NCBI GenBank assembly: GCA_902788805.1
Contig: CADALO010000020.1
Span: forward strand, 1 to 64,000
DNA: 64,000 bases
Source: an uncultured Bacteroidota bacterium
Lineage (GTDB): Bacteria > Bacteroidota > Bacteroidia > Bacteroidales > P3
Direction: 5' to 3'
A program made the translations under genes and the position numbers. How positions within the stretch are numbered: the stretch's first letter is position 1; every line of letters begins with the position of its first letter. The notes beneath the pieces were generated by a model. It was not told the origin of the DNA. It searched no databases and saw only the letters and a program-made list of their open reading frames with translations. Shown piece by piece: positions 27,421 to 35,353 of this stretch.

Positions 27421-27531
27421 ATGAAAACCTTAAAGAAATTCTCAAACATCATCATCCCGGCATCCATAGTATTAGGCAACTTTGCAGCGGGTATCGTTGT
27501 GGCTGAAGTCATCATAGCCGTGCTTGCCTAA
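27421..27531 (+). CDS. Small hydrophobic protein upstream of sigma module 2
   Basis: A 36-codon frame starting at ATG: MKTLKKFSNIIIPASIVLGN, then FAAGIVVAEVIIAVLA and a TAA stop. A basic N-terminus followed by ~28 hydrophobic residues predicts a single-span membrane peptide. It ends 18 bp before the sigma factor start and points the same way. The length is short, so it might be chance, but codon usage and the lead position argue for a real gene. Confidence 0.5.
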   Translation: MKTLKKFSNIIIPASIVLGNFAAGIVVAEVIIAVLA

Positions 27532-27549
27532 AACCGACCCTCGCAGCCT

Positions 27550-28029
27550 ATGACCCGCGCAGAATACAACGACAACATACAGTACTGGTCCGGCAATGTC
27601 CTACGCTTTGCCGTGTGGAACTGTGGCGATCGTATGCGCGGCGAGGATGCAATGCAGGAAGCCTTTGCCCGCCTGTGGGAGATAAAAGAACAGGTGTCGG
27701 TCGAGAAAGGGCTGGGATTCCTGCTGACAGTGGCGCGGCGCTATCTCGTAGACTGCTTCCGTCACGACGCAGTGGTGGCAAAGGCGCACGCAGAGATGGC
27801 TCAGACCGCCGAAACCACCACCGAGCAAAAAGGCTATGGTCTCAGCGACGAGATGCTCGAAGCCCTCTACAGCCTGCCCGAAGTGCAGCGGTCTATAATC
27901 CAACTCCGCGACGTTGACGGCTACAGCTACAAAGAGATCGCCCAGATGCTCGACCTCAGCGACCAACAGGTGCAAGTCTACCTGTTCAGGGCACGCACCA
28001 ATATGAAGAAATATCTGACTAAAAAGTAA
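27550..28029 (+). CDS. ECF-type RNA polymerase sigma factor (sigma module 2)
   Basis: 159 residues. Region 2 is LRFAVWNCGDRMRGEDAMQEAFARLWEIKEQ; region 4 is LPEVQRSIIQLRDVDGYSYK with EIAQMLDLSDQQVQVYLFRA. It lacks regions 1 and 3. It begins module 2 (sigma, anti-sigma, exported barrel protein), which is paralogous to the module at 22.7-25.5 kb. A 36-residue hydrophobic peptide may precede it in the operon. Confidence 0.93.
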   Translation: MTRAEYNDNIQYWSGNVLRFAVWNCGDRMRGEDAMQEAFARLWEIKEQVSVEKGLGFLLTVARRYLVDCFRHDAVVAKAHAEMAQTAETTTEQKGYGLSDEMLEALYSLPEVQRSIIQLRDVDGYSYKEIAQMLDLSDQQVQVYLFRARTNMKKYLTKK

Positions 28030-28044
28030 AAACCTAATTAACTA

Positions 28045-28156
28045 TATCAACCTTTCAACGTATCAACGTATCAACGTATCAACAGTTCAACGTATCAACA
28101 TATCAACGTATCAATATATCAACGTATCAACGTATCAACGTATCAACATATCAACG
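28045..28156. repeat. Octamer tandem repeat (CAACGTAT)n between sigma and anti-sigma
   Basis: About thirteen 8-bp units run head to tail (CAACGTAT, with variants CAACATAT, CAATATAT, CAACAGTT). They end three bases before the anti-sigma ATG. Because the tract lies just upstream of the start, slippage would change leader length but not the frame. The reverse-strand version of the same octamer occurs at 53.4 kb. Confidence 0.85.
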
Positions 28157-28159
28157 AAA

Positions 28160-29026
28160 ATGAAACTCAACGAAGAAAACATAGAACTCTACCTGTTCCG
28201 ATACAAGGAGGGCCTGCTCGACGCCACCGAGACCGCCGAGGTCGAGCGTGCGCTTGCATCGCATCCCGAATGGCAGGAACTGGCAGACCTCTATGACCCG
28301 GAACTTACCCTGCCGGCAGGCGCCACAATGCCTTATGCCGACATCGACTCGCTGCGCGACGGAGGCCCAAAGGCGCACAATGAAGTCACTCCTATCAAAC
28401 TTCGTGACAACGACGCACCGCGCCGCCGCATTGTGCCGTTCTGGACAGCCTTTGCCGCTGCCGCCTGTCTGTTGCTCTTCGTCACCACGATTGTGCGGTT
28501 CATTGGCGGCTCCGAAGGCCAGAGCGAAGCTCCCGTGTTGGCAGATGTGGTAATCGACGACACTCTGAATCCCTATCAGTCCGATGCCGATACCTTTGCC
28601 TCTGTGCAGTCGCCGGCCGCTACCGAGAACGCGAACTCAGTGGTGCGGGCCTCACAGTATGAGGAGCCGGCTCTGTTGGCAGAGATAGAGCAACCTGAAC
28701 TCAAGCCCGCTGCGGTCGAAGAGATGGCTGTCGACACCAACAGAAGCAAATACGACCTCGACGAGCCTACCCTGCGCGAAGTCAATGACCCGATGGATCA
28801 GGAAGTGCTCTACGCCAATATCATTGACTGGCGTACAGGTGATTCCGAGTCCACCGAAACGCCCTCGCGCCGTCAGCCATTGCGCAACATAGCACGCAAA
28901 GCAACCTCAATTATCGCCACCGCTGCATCTGGCTACGAGGAAAGCCGCGAGAATGTAGAGGGTGCAATCGAAGAAAGAATACAATCCAACCAATTTGTCA
29001 ATAGTTTAATAGCAACATTAGAATGA
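28160..29026 (+). CDS. Anti-sigma factor-like membrane protein (sigma module 2)
   Basis: 288 residues. The N-terminus (LYLFRYKEGLLDATETAEVERALASHPEWQEL, shown as parts) matches the helical start of its paralogue at 24.2 kb and lacks zinc-binding Cys/His. One transmembrane segment (FWTAFAAAACLLLFVTTIV) near residue 100 separates it from a ~170-residue acidic periplasmic part. The last four bases overlap the start of the next gene. It is inferred to hold the upstream sigma factor at the membrane. Confidence 0.8.
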   Translation: MKLNEENIELYLFRYKEGLLDATETAEVERALASHPEWQELADLYDPELTLPAGATMPYADIDSLRDGGPKAHNEVTPIKLRDNDAPRRRIVPFWTAFAAAACLLLFVTTIVRFIGGSEGQSEAPVLADVVIDDTLNPYQSDADTFASVQSPAATENANSVVRASQYEEPALLAEIEQPELKPAAVEEMAVDTNRSKYDLDEPTLREVNDPMDQEVLYANIIDWRTGDSESTETPSRRQPLRNIARKATSIIATAASGYEESRENVEGAIEERIQSNQFVNSLIATLE

Positions 29027-30201
29027 AAACACGTATCTCACTCATCAGCTTCGCCCTTTTGATGGCTGCAAGCCTTAGCAGCTGGGCACAGACAAAAACC
29101 GTTCGCGAGAACATACCCTGCAATAGCATAACCAACATCCAGGCTCTTGGCAAAACCCATCTCGTATGGATTCACGACAAGGAATGCTATGTCCAGATCT
29201 CGTACGACCAGCAACAGATCGACCCGAAGGGGGAATACTATGTCTCTGTCGACAATAATACGCTGACCTTCAACGACGGGACTGGCAAGCTCAACTACGA
29301 GCTCCATCTCGACAGCAATAACGTGGAAATTACCCTCGATGGTTCGGAGGTGGAGGTGACATTCCCCAACGGGGTGCGCCATACTGTCAATTCCATTGTG
29401 GAATCGAGCTTTACAAGCATTGGCAATGAACTCAAAGGCCTTATCGACGAACTGGTCTATGTCTTCGACAGCGTCAGCAATGCCACCAGTGCCAAGTCGA
29501 ACAGCGGCCCTAACGTTAACAATGACGGCAAGAAACGTCGCAAATACAGCGTCGCCGACCGCACCAACTTCGACTTCCATTGGGGTTTCAACAACTGGGG
29601 CGATCAGTGGTACAATGGCCTGATGAAGATGGAAGGCCCCTACAACCTGCGCACCTCCTTCAGTAGCTACCAACTCAGCGAAAACTATGCTGTAGTGATG
29701 ACCCCGCACACCAAACTGAGCATCGGTATCGGCTACGAGTCGGATGTCTACAAGTTCACCGACAACTATGTGTCGATGGATGTCACGAACGGAGCCTTTA
29801 TGACTCAGGACCAAGCTGGCGTCGATGCCGTCAGCAACGTTGCTGGCAGCAACCTTGGCAACTGGTCTACGCGCCTTGTAACCCGCTACGTCACAATGCC
29901 TATCGAGTTCGAGTACCGCGACAAAGGCGTCCTGCGCAACTTCCGCATCTCGCTGGGTGTCATCCCGGGCCTCTCGTTCAGCAGCAAGAACACCGGCCTC
30001 AAGCACGAACTTGAGCAGCGCGGCCGCAACTATCAGGACTCGCAGAGCGGCGTCAGCCGATTCATCAACCCCTACAAACTCGACGTGCGCCTCACCTTCA
30101 AACGCAAAGGCCTCGGTATGTTCCTGCAAGTGCCCACCCTGCCGGTATTTATCGACACCGCCACCAAAGTCTATCCCATCAAGATCGGTTTTATGCTCTA
30201 A
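29023..30201 (+). CDS. Exported protein with adhesin-like region and C-terminal barrel (sigma module 2)
   Basis: 392 residues with a signal peptide (ISLISFALLMAASLSSWAQ). The N-terminal ~110 residues form short beta repeats (YYVSVDNNTLTFNDGTGKL, LDSNNVEITLDGSEVEVTF). A linker follows, then a barrel-like C-terminus ending VYPIKIGFML. It is related to the 440-residue protein of module 1. Coupled to the anti-sigma by a 4-bp overlap, it is likely a target or sensor of that module. A clear terminator follows. Confidence 0.78.
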   Translation: MKTRISLISFALLMAASLSSWAQTKTVRENIPCNSITNIQALGKTHLVWIHDKECYVQISYDQQQIDPKGEYYVSVDNNTLTFNDGTGKLNYELHLDSNNVEITLDGSEVEVTFPNGVRHTVNSIVESSFTSIGNELKGLIDELVYVFDSVSNATSAKSNSGPNVNNDGKKRRKYSVADRTNFDFHWGFNNWGDQWYNGLMKMEGPYNLRTSFSSYQLSENYAVVMTPHTKLSIGIGYESDVYKFTDNYVSMDVTNGAFMTQDQAGVDAVSNVAGSNLGNWSTRLVTRYVTMPIEFEYRDKGVLRNFRISLGVIPGLSFSSKNTGLKHELEQRGRNYQDSQSGVSRFINPYKLDVRLTFKRKGLGMFLQVPTLPVFIDTATKVYPIKIGFML

Positions 30202-30221
30202 ACGATAATAACATCTTGTAG

Positions 30222-30252
30222 AACCGGCCAGCAGAAACTGGCCGGTTTTTTT
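30222..30252 (+). terminator. Terminator of sigma module 2
   Basis: AACCGGCCAG-CAGAAA-CTGGCCGGTT followed by TTTTT; a textbook intrinsic terminator 21 bases after the stop. Confidence 0.92.
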
Positions 30253-30556
30253 GTCTGTTTTTGTACCCTGTGTGAGGCTGTTTTTGGCACTGTGTGTCCT
30301 GACAGGCCTTCGTGCAAGGTTTTTCCTCGCTTCTCCTCCTGTTTTCCTCCGATTCTTGTCCGCTTGTTGTCCGCTTGATGTCCGCTTGTTGTCCGCTTTT
30401 AAAGCGGACAACAAGCGGACATCAAGCGGACAACAAGCGGACAACAACCAGTGTAGTGTTGGTCCGGAGCGGAAACGGTCGGGAAACGGCGATGATTTAG
30501 CCGGTCCAATGCAATATTTTGAGCCGAATGCCGTTTTATGCTCAAAAGTTTGGACT
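30253..30556. other. Spacer holding a type B 11-bp-period element
   Basis: Besides the inverted repeat at 30356-30465 I see no gene. An open frame crosses the element into the next gene, but the palindrome is open in several frames at each copy, so this is not evidence of coding. Confidence 0.6.
30356..30465. repeat. 11-bp-period inverted repeat, core type B (TTGTCCGCTTG), copy 1
   Basis: A perfect 44-bp inverted repeat about a single central base (30400). Each arm is four 11-bp units: TTGTCCGCTTG, TTGTCCGCTTG, ATGTCCGCTTG, TTGTCCGCTTT. The right side continues into an outer arm, CAACCAGTGTAGTGTTGGTCC (21 bases, written with its two halves CAACCAGTG and GTGTTGGTCC). The left outer arm is missing or diverged. 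The core is identical to copies 2 and 3. Confidence 0.88.
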
Positions 30557-31399
30557 ATGAACCACGGAAAGGACATCTGCCGGCAGCTGAAACAGCTGAG
30601 GCGCGACATCGCCGACCAGAACGGCATCGAACTCGAGATACCCGAATGCACCTACGAGGGCGACTGCAGTGGCACCTGCCCGCGCTGCGACTATGAGTTG
30701 CGCTACCTTGAAAGCGAGCTGGCGCGCCGCCAGCGGCTCGGCAAGGCTGCAATCGTGGCCGGCACGGTGCTAACTATGGCGTCGTTCCAGACGGCCAACG
30801 CACAGGAGCCCGTCGTTATGGGCAAGCCGGCCGTGATAGAGCGGGATGTAGAAAAGAAGGGCGTTTTGAAGGGTGTCGTTACAGACAAAAAAACAGGCGA
30901 ACCACTGATGGCTTGCAATGTTGTTGTGAAACAGAACGGCGAGATAATCGGCGGCGCACGTGCCGACTTGGATGGTGTTTATACGATAAAGGGCTTGGCT
31001 AAAGGCGCTTACGACGTGGAGGTCTCGTATGTGGCATACGAGACCGTAGTTTGGCGGAATATTAATGTAAAGGCGGAGGGCTTTACAGTTTTAAATGTGG
31101 TTTTGGAGCGTAACCCCAATGCAAAGGTGAAGGAAATCAATGTCACCACACCGATGATGGGTTTCATAGATATCGACAGAATGCCTTCCGACTCGGCAAG
31201 CGAGAGCAACAGGACACCTATACTCGAGATTGACACCGGCGACCTGCTGCAGGACGGCGGCACTGGGCGCTACACCATCGGCGGCATAGAGACGCAGCTG
31301 ACGGGCACTCCGGCCAGCGAATCGGGCCAGCCGAAGCCTTGTGAGCGCCCGAAGCCCGACGGCGACGACACCAATCCTCTCGACAAAAAAGCTGAATAG
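30557..31399 (+). CDS. Cys-cluster membrane protein with carboxypeptidase-regulatory-like domain
   Basis: 280 residues from MNHGKDICRQLKQLRRDIAD; a longer frame runs through the upstream palindrome and is rejected. Around residue 30 is ECTYEGDCSGTCPRCDYEL (C-x5-C-x3-C-x2-C), a probable Fe-S or zinc site. A hydrophobic segment (AAIVAGTVLTMASFQTANAQ) follows near residue 65, then a beta-sandwich of the CarboxypepD_reg type (LKGVVTDKKTGEPLMACNVV) and a Gly/Pro/Asp-rich tail. The Cys cluster would be cytoplasmic, the sandwich periplasmic. A radical SAM gene follows within four bases, so the two likely work together. The function is unknown. Confidence 0.8.
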   Translation: MNHGKDICRQLKQLRRDIADQNGIELEIPECTYEGDCSGTCPRCDYELRYLESELARRQRLGKAAIVAGTVLTMASFQTANAQEPVVMGKPAVIERDVEKKGVLKGVVTDKKTGEPLMACNVVVKQNGEIIGGARADLDGVYTIKGLAKGAYDVEVSYVAYETVVWRNINVKAEGFTVLNVVLERNPNAKVKEINVTTPMMGFIDIDRMPSDSASESNRTPILEIDTGDLLQDGGTGRYTIGGIETQLTGTPASESGQPKPCERPKPDGDDTNPLDKKAE

Positions 31400-31402
31400 T
31401 TG

Positions 31403-32044
31403 ATGGAGCCAGTACCGTTCATAGGCGTTTCGCGCCACCGCATAGGCGTCGACGGTATCGGTGTCACCACGCTGGCTGCCTTTCACGGCTGTCCGCTGCG
31501 GTGCCGCTATTGCCTGAACCCTGCCTGCCTGGGGTCTGCCGACCGACTGTACCGCTACACGCCCGAGAGCCTTTTCGAGAAGGTTCGCATCGACAACCTT
31601 TATTTTCTTGCCACTGGTGGCGGCATCTGCTTTGGCGGCGGCGAGCCGCTGCTGAGGGTGGATTTTCTGGAGCAGTTCCGCGCTATGTGCGGCACGGCGT
31701 GGCGCCTCACGGCCGAGACATCGCTCAACGTAACGCGCGCTGCGGTGGTTAAGGCGGCAGAGGCGATAGACGACTTTATTGTGGACATTAAGGACTTTAA
31801 TCCCGAGATATACAAAGCCTACACTGGCCGCAGCAACCGCCGCGTGCTGCTGAATCTGCGCTGGCTGGTGGAGGCCAAGGGCGCGGAGCATATCATTGTG
31901 CGTGTGCCGCTGATACCCGACTATAACAGCGACGCAGACCGCGACCGTACGGTGGCGACACTCAAGGAAATGGGCGTCACCCGCATCGATCGCTTTAAAT
32001 ACATAATTAAAGACAAAAATGAGAATCGTAATACAACGAGTTAA
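31403..32044 (+). CDS. Radical SAM protein, PFL-activase-like
   Basis: 213 residues. The [4Fe-4S]/SAM motif is CPLRCRYC (CxxxCxxC), with GGGICFGGGEPLL (the GGE motif) and FIVDIKDFNPEIYKAYTG, which resembles pyruvate-formate-lyase activating enzymes. It is short for the family and has no extra ferredoxin domain. No glycyl radical enzyme is nearby. The upstream neighbour, with its Cys cluster, is the obvious candidate substrate or electron partner. The last 26 bases overlap the start of dtd in another frame. Confidence 0.85.
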   Translation: MEPVPFIGVSRHRIGVDGIGVTTLAAFHGCPLRCRYCLNPACLGSADRLYRYTPESLFEKVRIDNLYFLATGGGICFGGGEPLLRVDFLEQFRAMCGTAWRLTAETSLNVTRAAVVKAAEAIDDFIVDIKDFNPEIYKAYTGRSNRRVLLNLRWLVEAKGAEHIIVRVPLIPDYNSDADRDRTVATLKEMGVTRIDRFKYIIKDKNENRNTTS

Positions 32045-32480
32045 GAATGCTTCCGTCGACATCGACGGTCGCCGCCACAGCGAGATAGGCTGCGGACTTA
32101 TGATACTTCTTGGCATAGAGGACCGCGACACCGACGAGGATATTGACTACCTGTGCCACAAGGTGGTGCAGATGCGCATCTTTCCCGATGCCGACGGCGT
32201 GATGAACCTGCCCATTACCGACAACCCCGAAGCCGGCATACTTGTCGTCAGCCAGTTCACCCTGATGGCCAGCACACGCAAGGGCAACCGTCCAAGCTAT
32301 ATCCACGCCTCACGGCCCGACTTTGCCGTGCCTATGTACGAGAAGTTTTGTGGGTGCCTTTCCGCTCTTCTCGGCAAGCCCGTGCAGACAGGCGTCTTCG
32401 GTGCCGATATGCAGGTGGCCCTCGTCAACGACGGTCCCGTGACCATCGTTATGGACAGCCATCTCCGCGAGGAGTTTTAG
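32019..32480 (+). CDS. dtd: D-aminoacyl-tRNA deacylase
   Basis: 153 residues. It hydrolyses D-aminoacyl-tRNAs and glycyl-tRNA-Ala. Hallmarks are MRIVIQRVKNASVDIDG, the catalytic-pocket LVVSQFTLMASTRKGNRPSY, and NDGPVTIVMDS (the family's Gly-cisPro region NxGP). It overlaps the radical SAM gene by 26 bases, indicating translational coupling in one operon. Confidence 0.96.
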   Translation: MRIVIQRVKNASVDIDGRRHSEIGCGLMILLGIEDRDTDEDIDYLCHKVVQMRIFPDADGVMNLPITDNPEAGILVVSQFTLMASTRKGNRPSYIHASRPDFAVPMYEKFCGCLSALLGKPVQTGVFGADMQVALVNDGPVTIVMDSHLREEF

Positions 32481-32519
32481 TGTTTGTGTGAAGTGCGTGC
32501 GATGGCTTGCGCATCTTTT

Positions 32520-32550
32520 TTTGCAGGTTTCCTGATTTTTGGTATCTTTG
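32520..32550 (+). promoter_or_regulatory. Bacteroidota-type promoter for the metal-uptake operon
   Basis: TTTG, 19 nt, TATCTTTG; the -7 box ends nine bases before the first start codon, so the 5' leader would be very short. Confidence 0.75.
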
Positions 32551-32559
32551 CACCTTGAA

Positions 32560-32913
32560 ATGAAATGGTTCTCTAACATAATAATCACGCTTACGATGTT
32601 GATACTGTTGGTGTTTGGTGCCGGCGGTGTCGGCGTGTCGAAGTGTGCTTGTTCGGGAAAAATATCATTGTTGACACCGTTAGAGCAGGGCTGCTGCCCA
32701 GTGGAGAGCGATTGTATGACAATCACAGTTATGCAATTGTCTGTAGGTGAGTTGCAGTCCAATACGGACGTGCCGCAGCAACAGCCAGTGCAACTGGCAG
32801 CCGCACCGACTTTTGTGCAGCCAGTGTACTGTTATCGCCCTGTCGATATCCCGGTCGTCCCCTCCGGGCGGCCGCCGACAGGCTTTGTCGAAACTATAGT
32901 TTTAAGGGTCTGA
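32560..32913 (+). CDS. Small exported Cys-rich protein (HYC_CC_PP-like)
   Basis: 117 residues with a hydrophobic N-terminus (IIITLTMLILLVFGAGGVGV). Then come SKCACSG, LEQGCCPVESDC and a late RPPTGF. The order of a Cys motif, a CC pair and a PP pair, next to a TonB receptor and an HMA protein, matches the Bacteroidota HYC_CC_PP family, although the first motif here is KCAC rather than HYC. I assigned the family from memory. It is probably an envelope metal-handling protein. The ATG is the second in frame, chosen for the signal-like start just after the promoter. Confidence 0.65.
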   Translation: MKWFSNIIITLTMLILLVFGAGGVGVSKCACSGKISLLTPLEQGCCPVESDCMTITVMQLSVGELQSNTDVPQQQPVQLAAAPTFVQPVYCYRPVDIPVVPSGRPPTGFVETIVLRV

Positions 32914-33054
32914 TTTCTCCTTAGCCTCGAAGAGGCTTAATCCTGATAACTCCACACAAGCAAAGCGCAGTGTGGAGGAGAGAACAATTAGGCAGTAAGG
33001 CGTCCTGAAGGGACGCCGCATCAAAACCCTTTTCAAAGAACTATAGAGAAACCA
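32914..33054 (+). promoter_or_regulatory. Structured leader of the TonB receptor gene
   Basis: Three hairpins in a row: AGCCTC-GAA-GAGGCT, the REP-like CTCCACAC/GTGTGGAG (32950-32977), and GGCGTCC-TGAA-GGGACGCC. It does not match a cobalamin or other riboswitch I know. It could be a processing or stability leader between the first two genes of the operon. Confidence 0.45.
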
Positions 33055-35031
33055 ATGAAACGTTTTATTTTTTTGTGCTGCATTGTATTGTGCAGTACTG
33101 ATATGTTGGCGCAGCAGGACACCGTCAAGAGCTCCACGCTGGGTACCGTGACGGTCAAGTCGCAGCGCACGGCAGGGCGCAGCCGTATGGGAGGCATAGA
33201 GAACGGTGTCAACCTGGGTCAGGCCGAGCTGTTCCGTGCTGCTTGCTGCAACCTTGGCGAGAGCTTCGTCAATAGTGCCTCGGTCGATGTGAACTATATC
33301 GATGCCGCGGTGGGCGCCAGACAGATAAAGCTGCTGGGGCTCAGCGGCCAGTATGTACAGATGCTCAACGAAGGGCTCCCGACTTCACTCGGAGCGTCAA
33401 TGCCCTACGCCTTGGGCTATGTGCCGGGTGCCTGGATGAAGAGCATCTCGGTGAGCAAGGGCGCATCGAGCGTCAAGAACGGCCCGCAAAGCATCACAGG
33501 CCAAATCAATGTCGAATACCTGAAGCCCGAAGATGCCCCGTCTATGCAGGTAAACCTGTACGGCGACAGCCGCCTCAAGACCGAATTCAATGCCGCAATC
33601 AACAGGCATCTGGGCAAGAACCTGAGCACCATCCTGCTGGCACACTATGAGCACGACTTCGGCCATCACGATGATGACGGCGACCTGTGGCACGACTCGC
33701 CCGCAATCAGGCAGCTGAACTTGCAGAATCGCTGGAAATATGCCAAGGGTCGCTATATAATGCACGCCGGTATCGGCTACCTGCAAGAGCAGCGCGAGGG
33801 CGGCCAGATGTTGACGGTTGCCAACCCCTTCCGCGTCCTGCTCGACGCACAGCGTGGCGAGGCCTATATGAAGCACGCCTACCTTCTGAACTACGAACAC
33901 AACACCAACATCGCCTTCCTTGCGAACGCCTATTACTATTCGCTCGACGGCATCTTCGGCCCTAAAGTGTTCAACAGCGACCATCTGAGCTTCACAAGCC
34001 GTCTGGTGCTCGAACACGACTTCAACGAGGATCACAGCCTCTCGACGGGTCTCAGCTTCAACTGCGACAGACTCGACGAGAGCCTTCTGCGAACGACTGC
34101 GCTGAACTGGCAGACGCGAGACTACGCGCCAGGTTTCTACGCCCAGTACACCTATATGCCCTCCTACAAATTGACCGCTATGGCAGGCCTGAGGGCCGAC
34201 TACAGCAGCCTCTATGAGCGCACATTCATCACCCCGCGCCTGCACCTGAAATGGACGCTCACCGACTGGATGACCGTGCGCCTCTCGTCGGGCAAAGGCT
34301 TCAGGACGCCGTTCTACTACTTTACCGAATACCACTACCTCCTCGCCTCGGGGCGGCAACTGCAACCCGATGCCACGTTCGAAGAGGCCTGGAACAGCGG
34401 CATCTCGATGGACTTCTATGTCCCGTTGGGCAAGAAGAAACTGAAGCTCAACGCCGAATACTACTACACCGACTTCATCCATCAGAACGTGGTCGATTAT
34501 GACGCCGACCCGACCAGGATCATCATCCACGACCTGACGGGTTCATCCTTCTCGCACACGGTGGAAGTCGATGCCTTCTACGACTTCTCCGACGAGCTCA
34601 ACATCCTCTCGGCATTCCGCTACAACTACGTGCGCTGCACCTACGGCGGCCAGCTGCTCGAAAAGCCCCTCACGTCGCGCTACAAGGGCCTTGTGACCCT
34701 CAACTGGAAGCCGATGATGGCCCTCTGGCAGTTTGACGTAACCCTGTCGCTCAACGGCGGCGGACGGATGCCGACGCCCTACCTGCTGGCCGACGGCACC
34801 CCGTCGTGGAGCACGGAGTTCCCCGCCTTCCTGCAGCTCAGCGCACAGGTAACGCGTGAGTTCCGCCACTTCTCGCTCTACATAGGAGGCGAGAACCTGA
34901 CCAACTACCGTCAGCCGCATCCCATCATCAACGCCGCCAATCCCTGGGCCTCCGACTTCGAGCCCACGCTCATCTGGGGACCCGTCCACGGCATTATGGC
35001 ATACGCCGGAATAAGAATGAATATAAAATAA
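33055..35031 (+). CDS. TonB-dependent outer-membrane receptor, probably for a metal
   Basis: 658 residues with a signal peptide (CIVLCSTDMLAQQ). The plug domain begins near residue 30 (VTVKSQRTAGRSRMGG; QINVEYLKPEDAPSMQ). The barrel includes a His/Asp-rich loop (HYEHDFGHHDDDGDLWHD) that suggests metal binding, and ends GIMAYAGIRMNIK. There is no N-terminal CarboxypepD domain and no SusD partner, so it is not a glycan receptor. The following HMA gene, 7 bp away, supports copper or a similar metal. Confidence 0.9.
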   Translation: MKRFIFLCCIVLCSTDMLAQQDTVKSSTLGTVTVKSQRTAGRSRMGGIENGVNLGQAELFRAACCNLGESFVNSASVDVNYIDAAVGARQIKLLGLSGQYVQMLNEGLPTSLGASMPYALGYVPGAWMKSISVSKGASSVKNGPQSITGQINVEYLKPEDAPSMQVNLYGDSRLKTEFNAAINRHLGKNLSTILLAHYEHDFGHHDDDGDLWHDSPAIRQLNLQNRWKYAKGRYIMHAGIGYLQEQREGGQMLTVANPFRVLLDAQRGEAYMKHAYLLNYEHNTNIAFLANAYYYSLDGIFGPKVFNSDHLSFTSRLVLEHDFNEDHSLSTGLSFNCDRLDESLLRTTALNWQTRDYAPGFYAQYTYMPSYKLTAMAGLRADYSSLYERTFITPRLHLKWTLTDWMTVRLSSGKGFRTPFYYFTEYHYLLASGRQLQPDATFEEAWNSGISMDFYVPLGKKKLKLNAEYYYTDFIHQNVVDYDADPTRIIIHDLTGSSFSHTVEVDAFYDFSDELNILSAFRYNYVRCTYGGQLLEKPLTSRYKGLVTLNWKPMMALWQFDVTLSLNGGGRMPTPYLLADGTPSWSTEFPAFLQLSAQVTREFRHFSLYIGGENLTNYRQPHPIINAANPWASDFEPTLIWGPVHGIMAYAGIRMNIK

Positions 35032-35038
35032 ATAAGAT

Positions 35039-35353
35039 ATGAAAACCAAACTGTTAGTAATATTTATGGCCCTGATGACGGCCATCGGCGCAAGCAATCT
35101 GCGCGTCCTCATCGTCACTCCGACTCCTGCAATGCACTGCGAGAGCTGCGAGAACAAAATCAAAAGCAATATGCGCTTTGAAAAAGGTGTCAAGAAGGTG
35201 GAAACCAGCCTTGAACGCCAAGAGGTGTCCATCACCTACGACGCAAAGAAAAACAACGTCGAAGGCCTGCAGGCAGCGATGAAAAAGATAGGCTATGACA
35301 CCAAGGTAGTCAGCGACAAGGAAGTGAAATCCAATAAAAAAGCAAAGAAATGA
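35039..35353 (+). CDS. Heavy-metal-associated (HMA) domain protein
   Basis: 104 residues. The metal-binding motif is MHCESCENKI (CxxC), within a complete HMA fold (VKKVETSLERQEVSITYD; AMKKIGYDTKVV). A hydrophobic N-terminus (KLLVIFMALMTAIGAS) suggests export, and a Lys-rich tail follows. Probably a periplasmic copper carrier serving the upstream receptor. Its stop overlaps the SDR start. Confidence 0.9.
   Translation: MKTKLLVIFMALMTAIGASNLRVLIVTPTPAMHCESCENKIKSNMRFEKGVKKVETSLERQEVSITYDAKKNNVEGLQAAMKKIGYDTKVVSDKEVKSNKKAKK

Noticed and set aside
30251-30556. N-terminal extension of the Cys-cluster protein through the palindrome
   Set aside because: The type B element is open in several frames at every copy, and the same SACCPLDVRLLSA peptide would appear in unrelated genes. 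The ATG at 30557 gives the sensible start.
32914-33054. Cobalamin or other riboswitch before the TonB receptor gene
   Set aside because: No conserved riboswitch core is seen; only simple hairpins.
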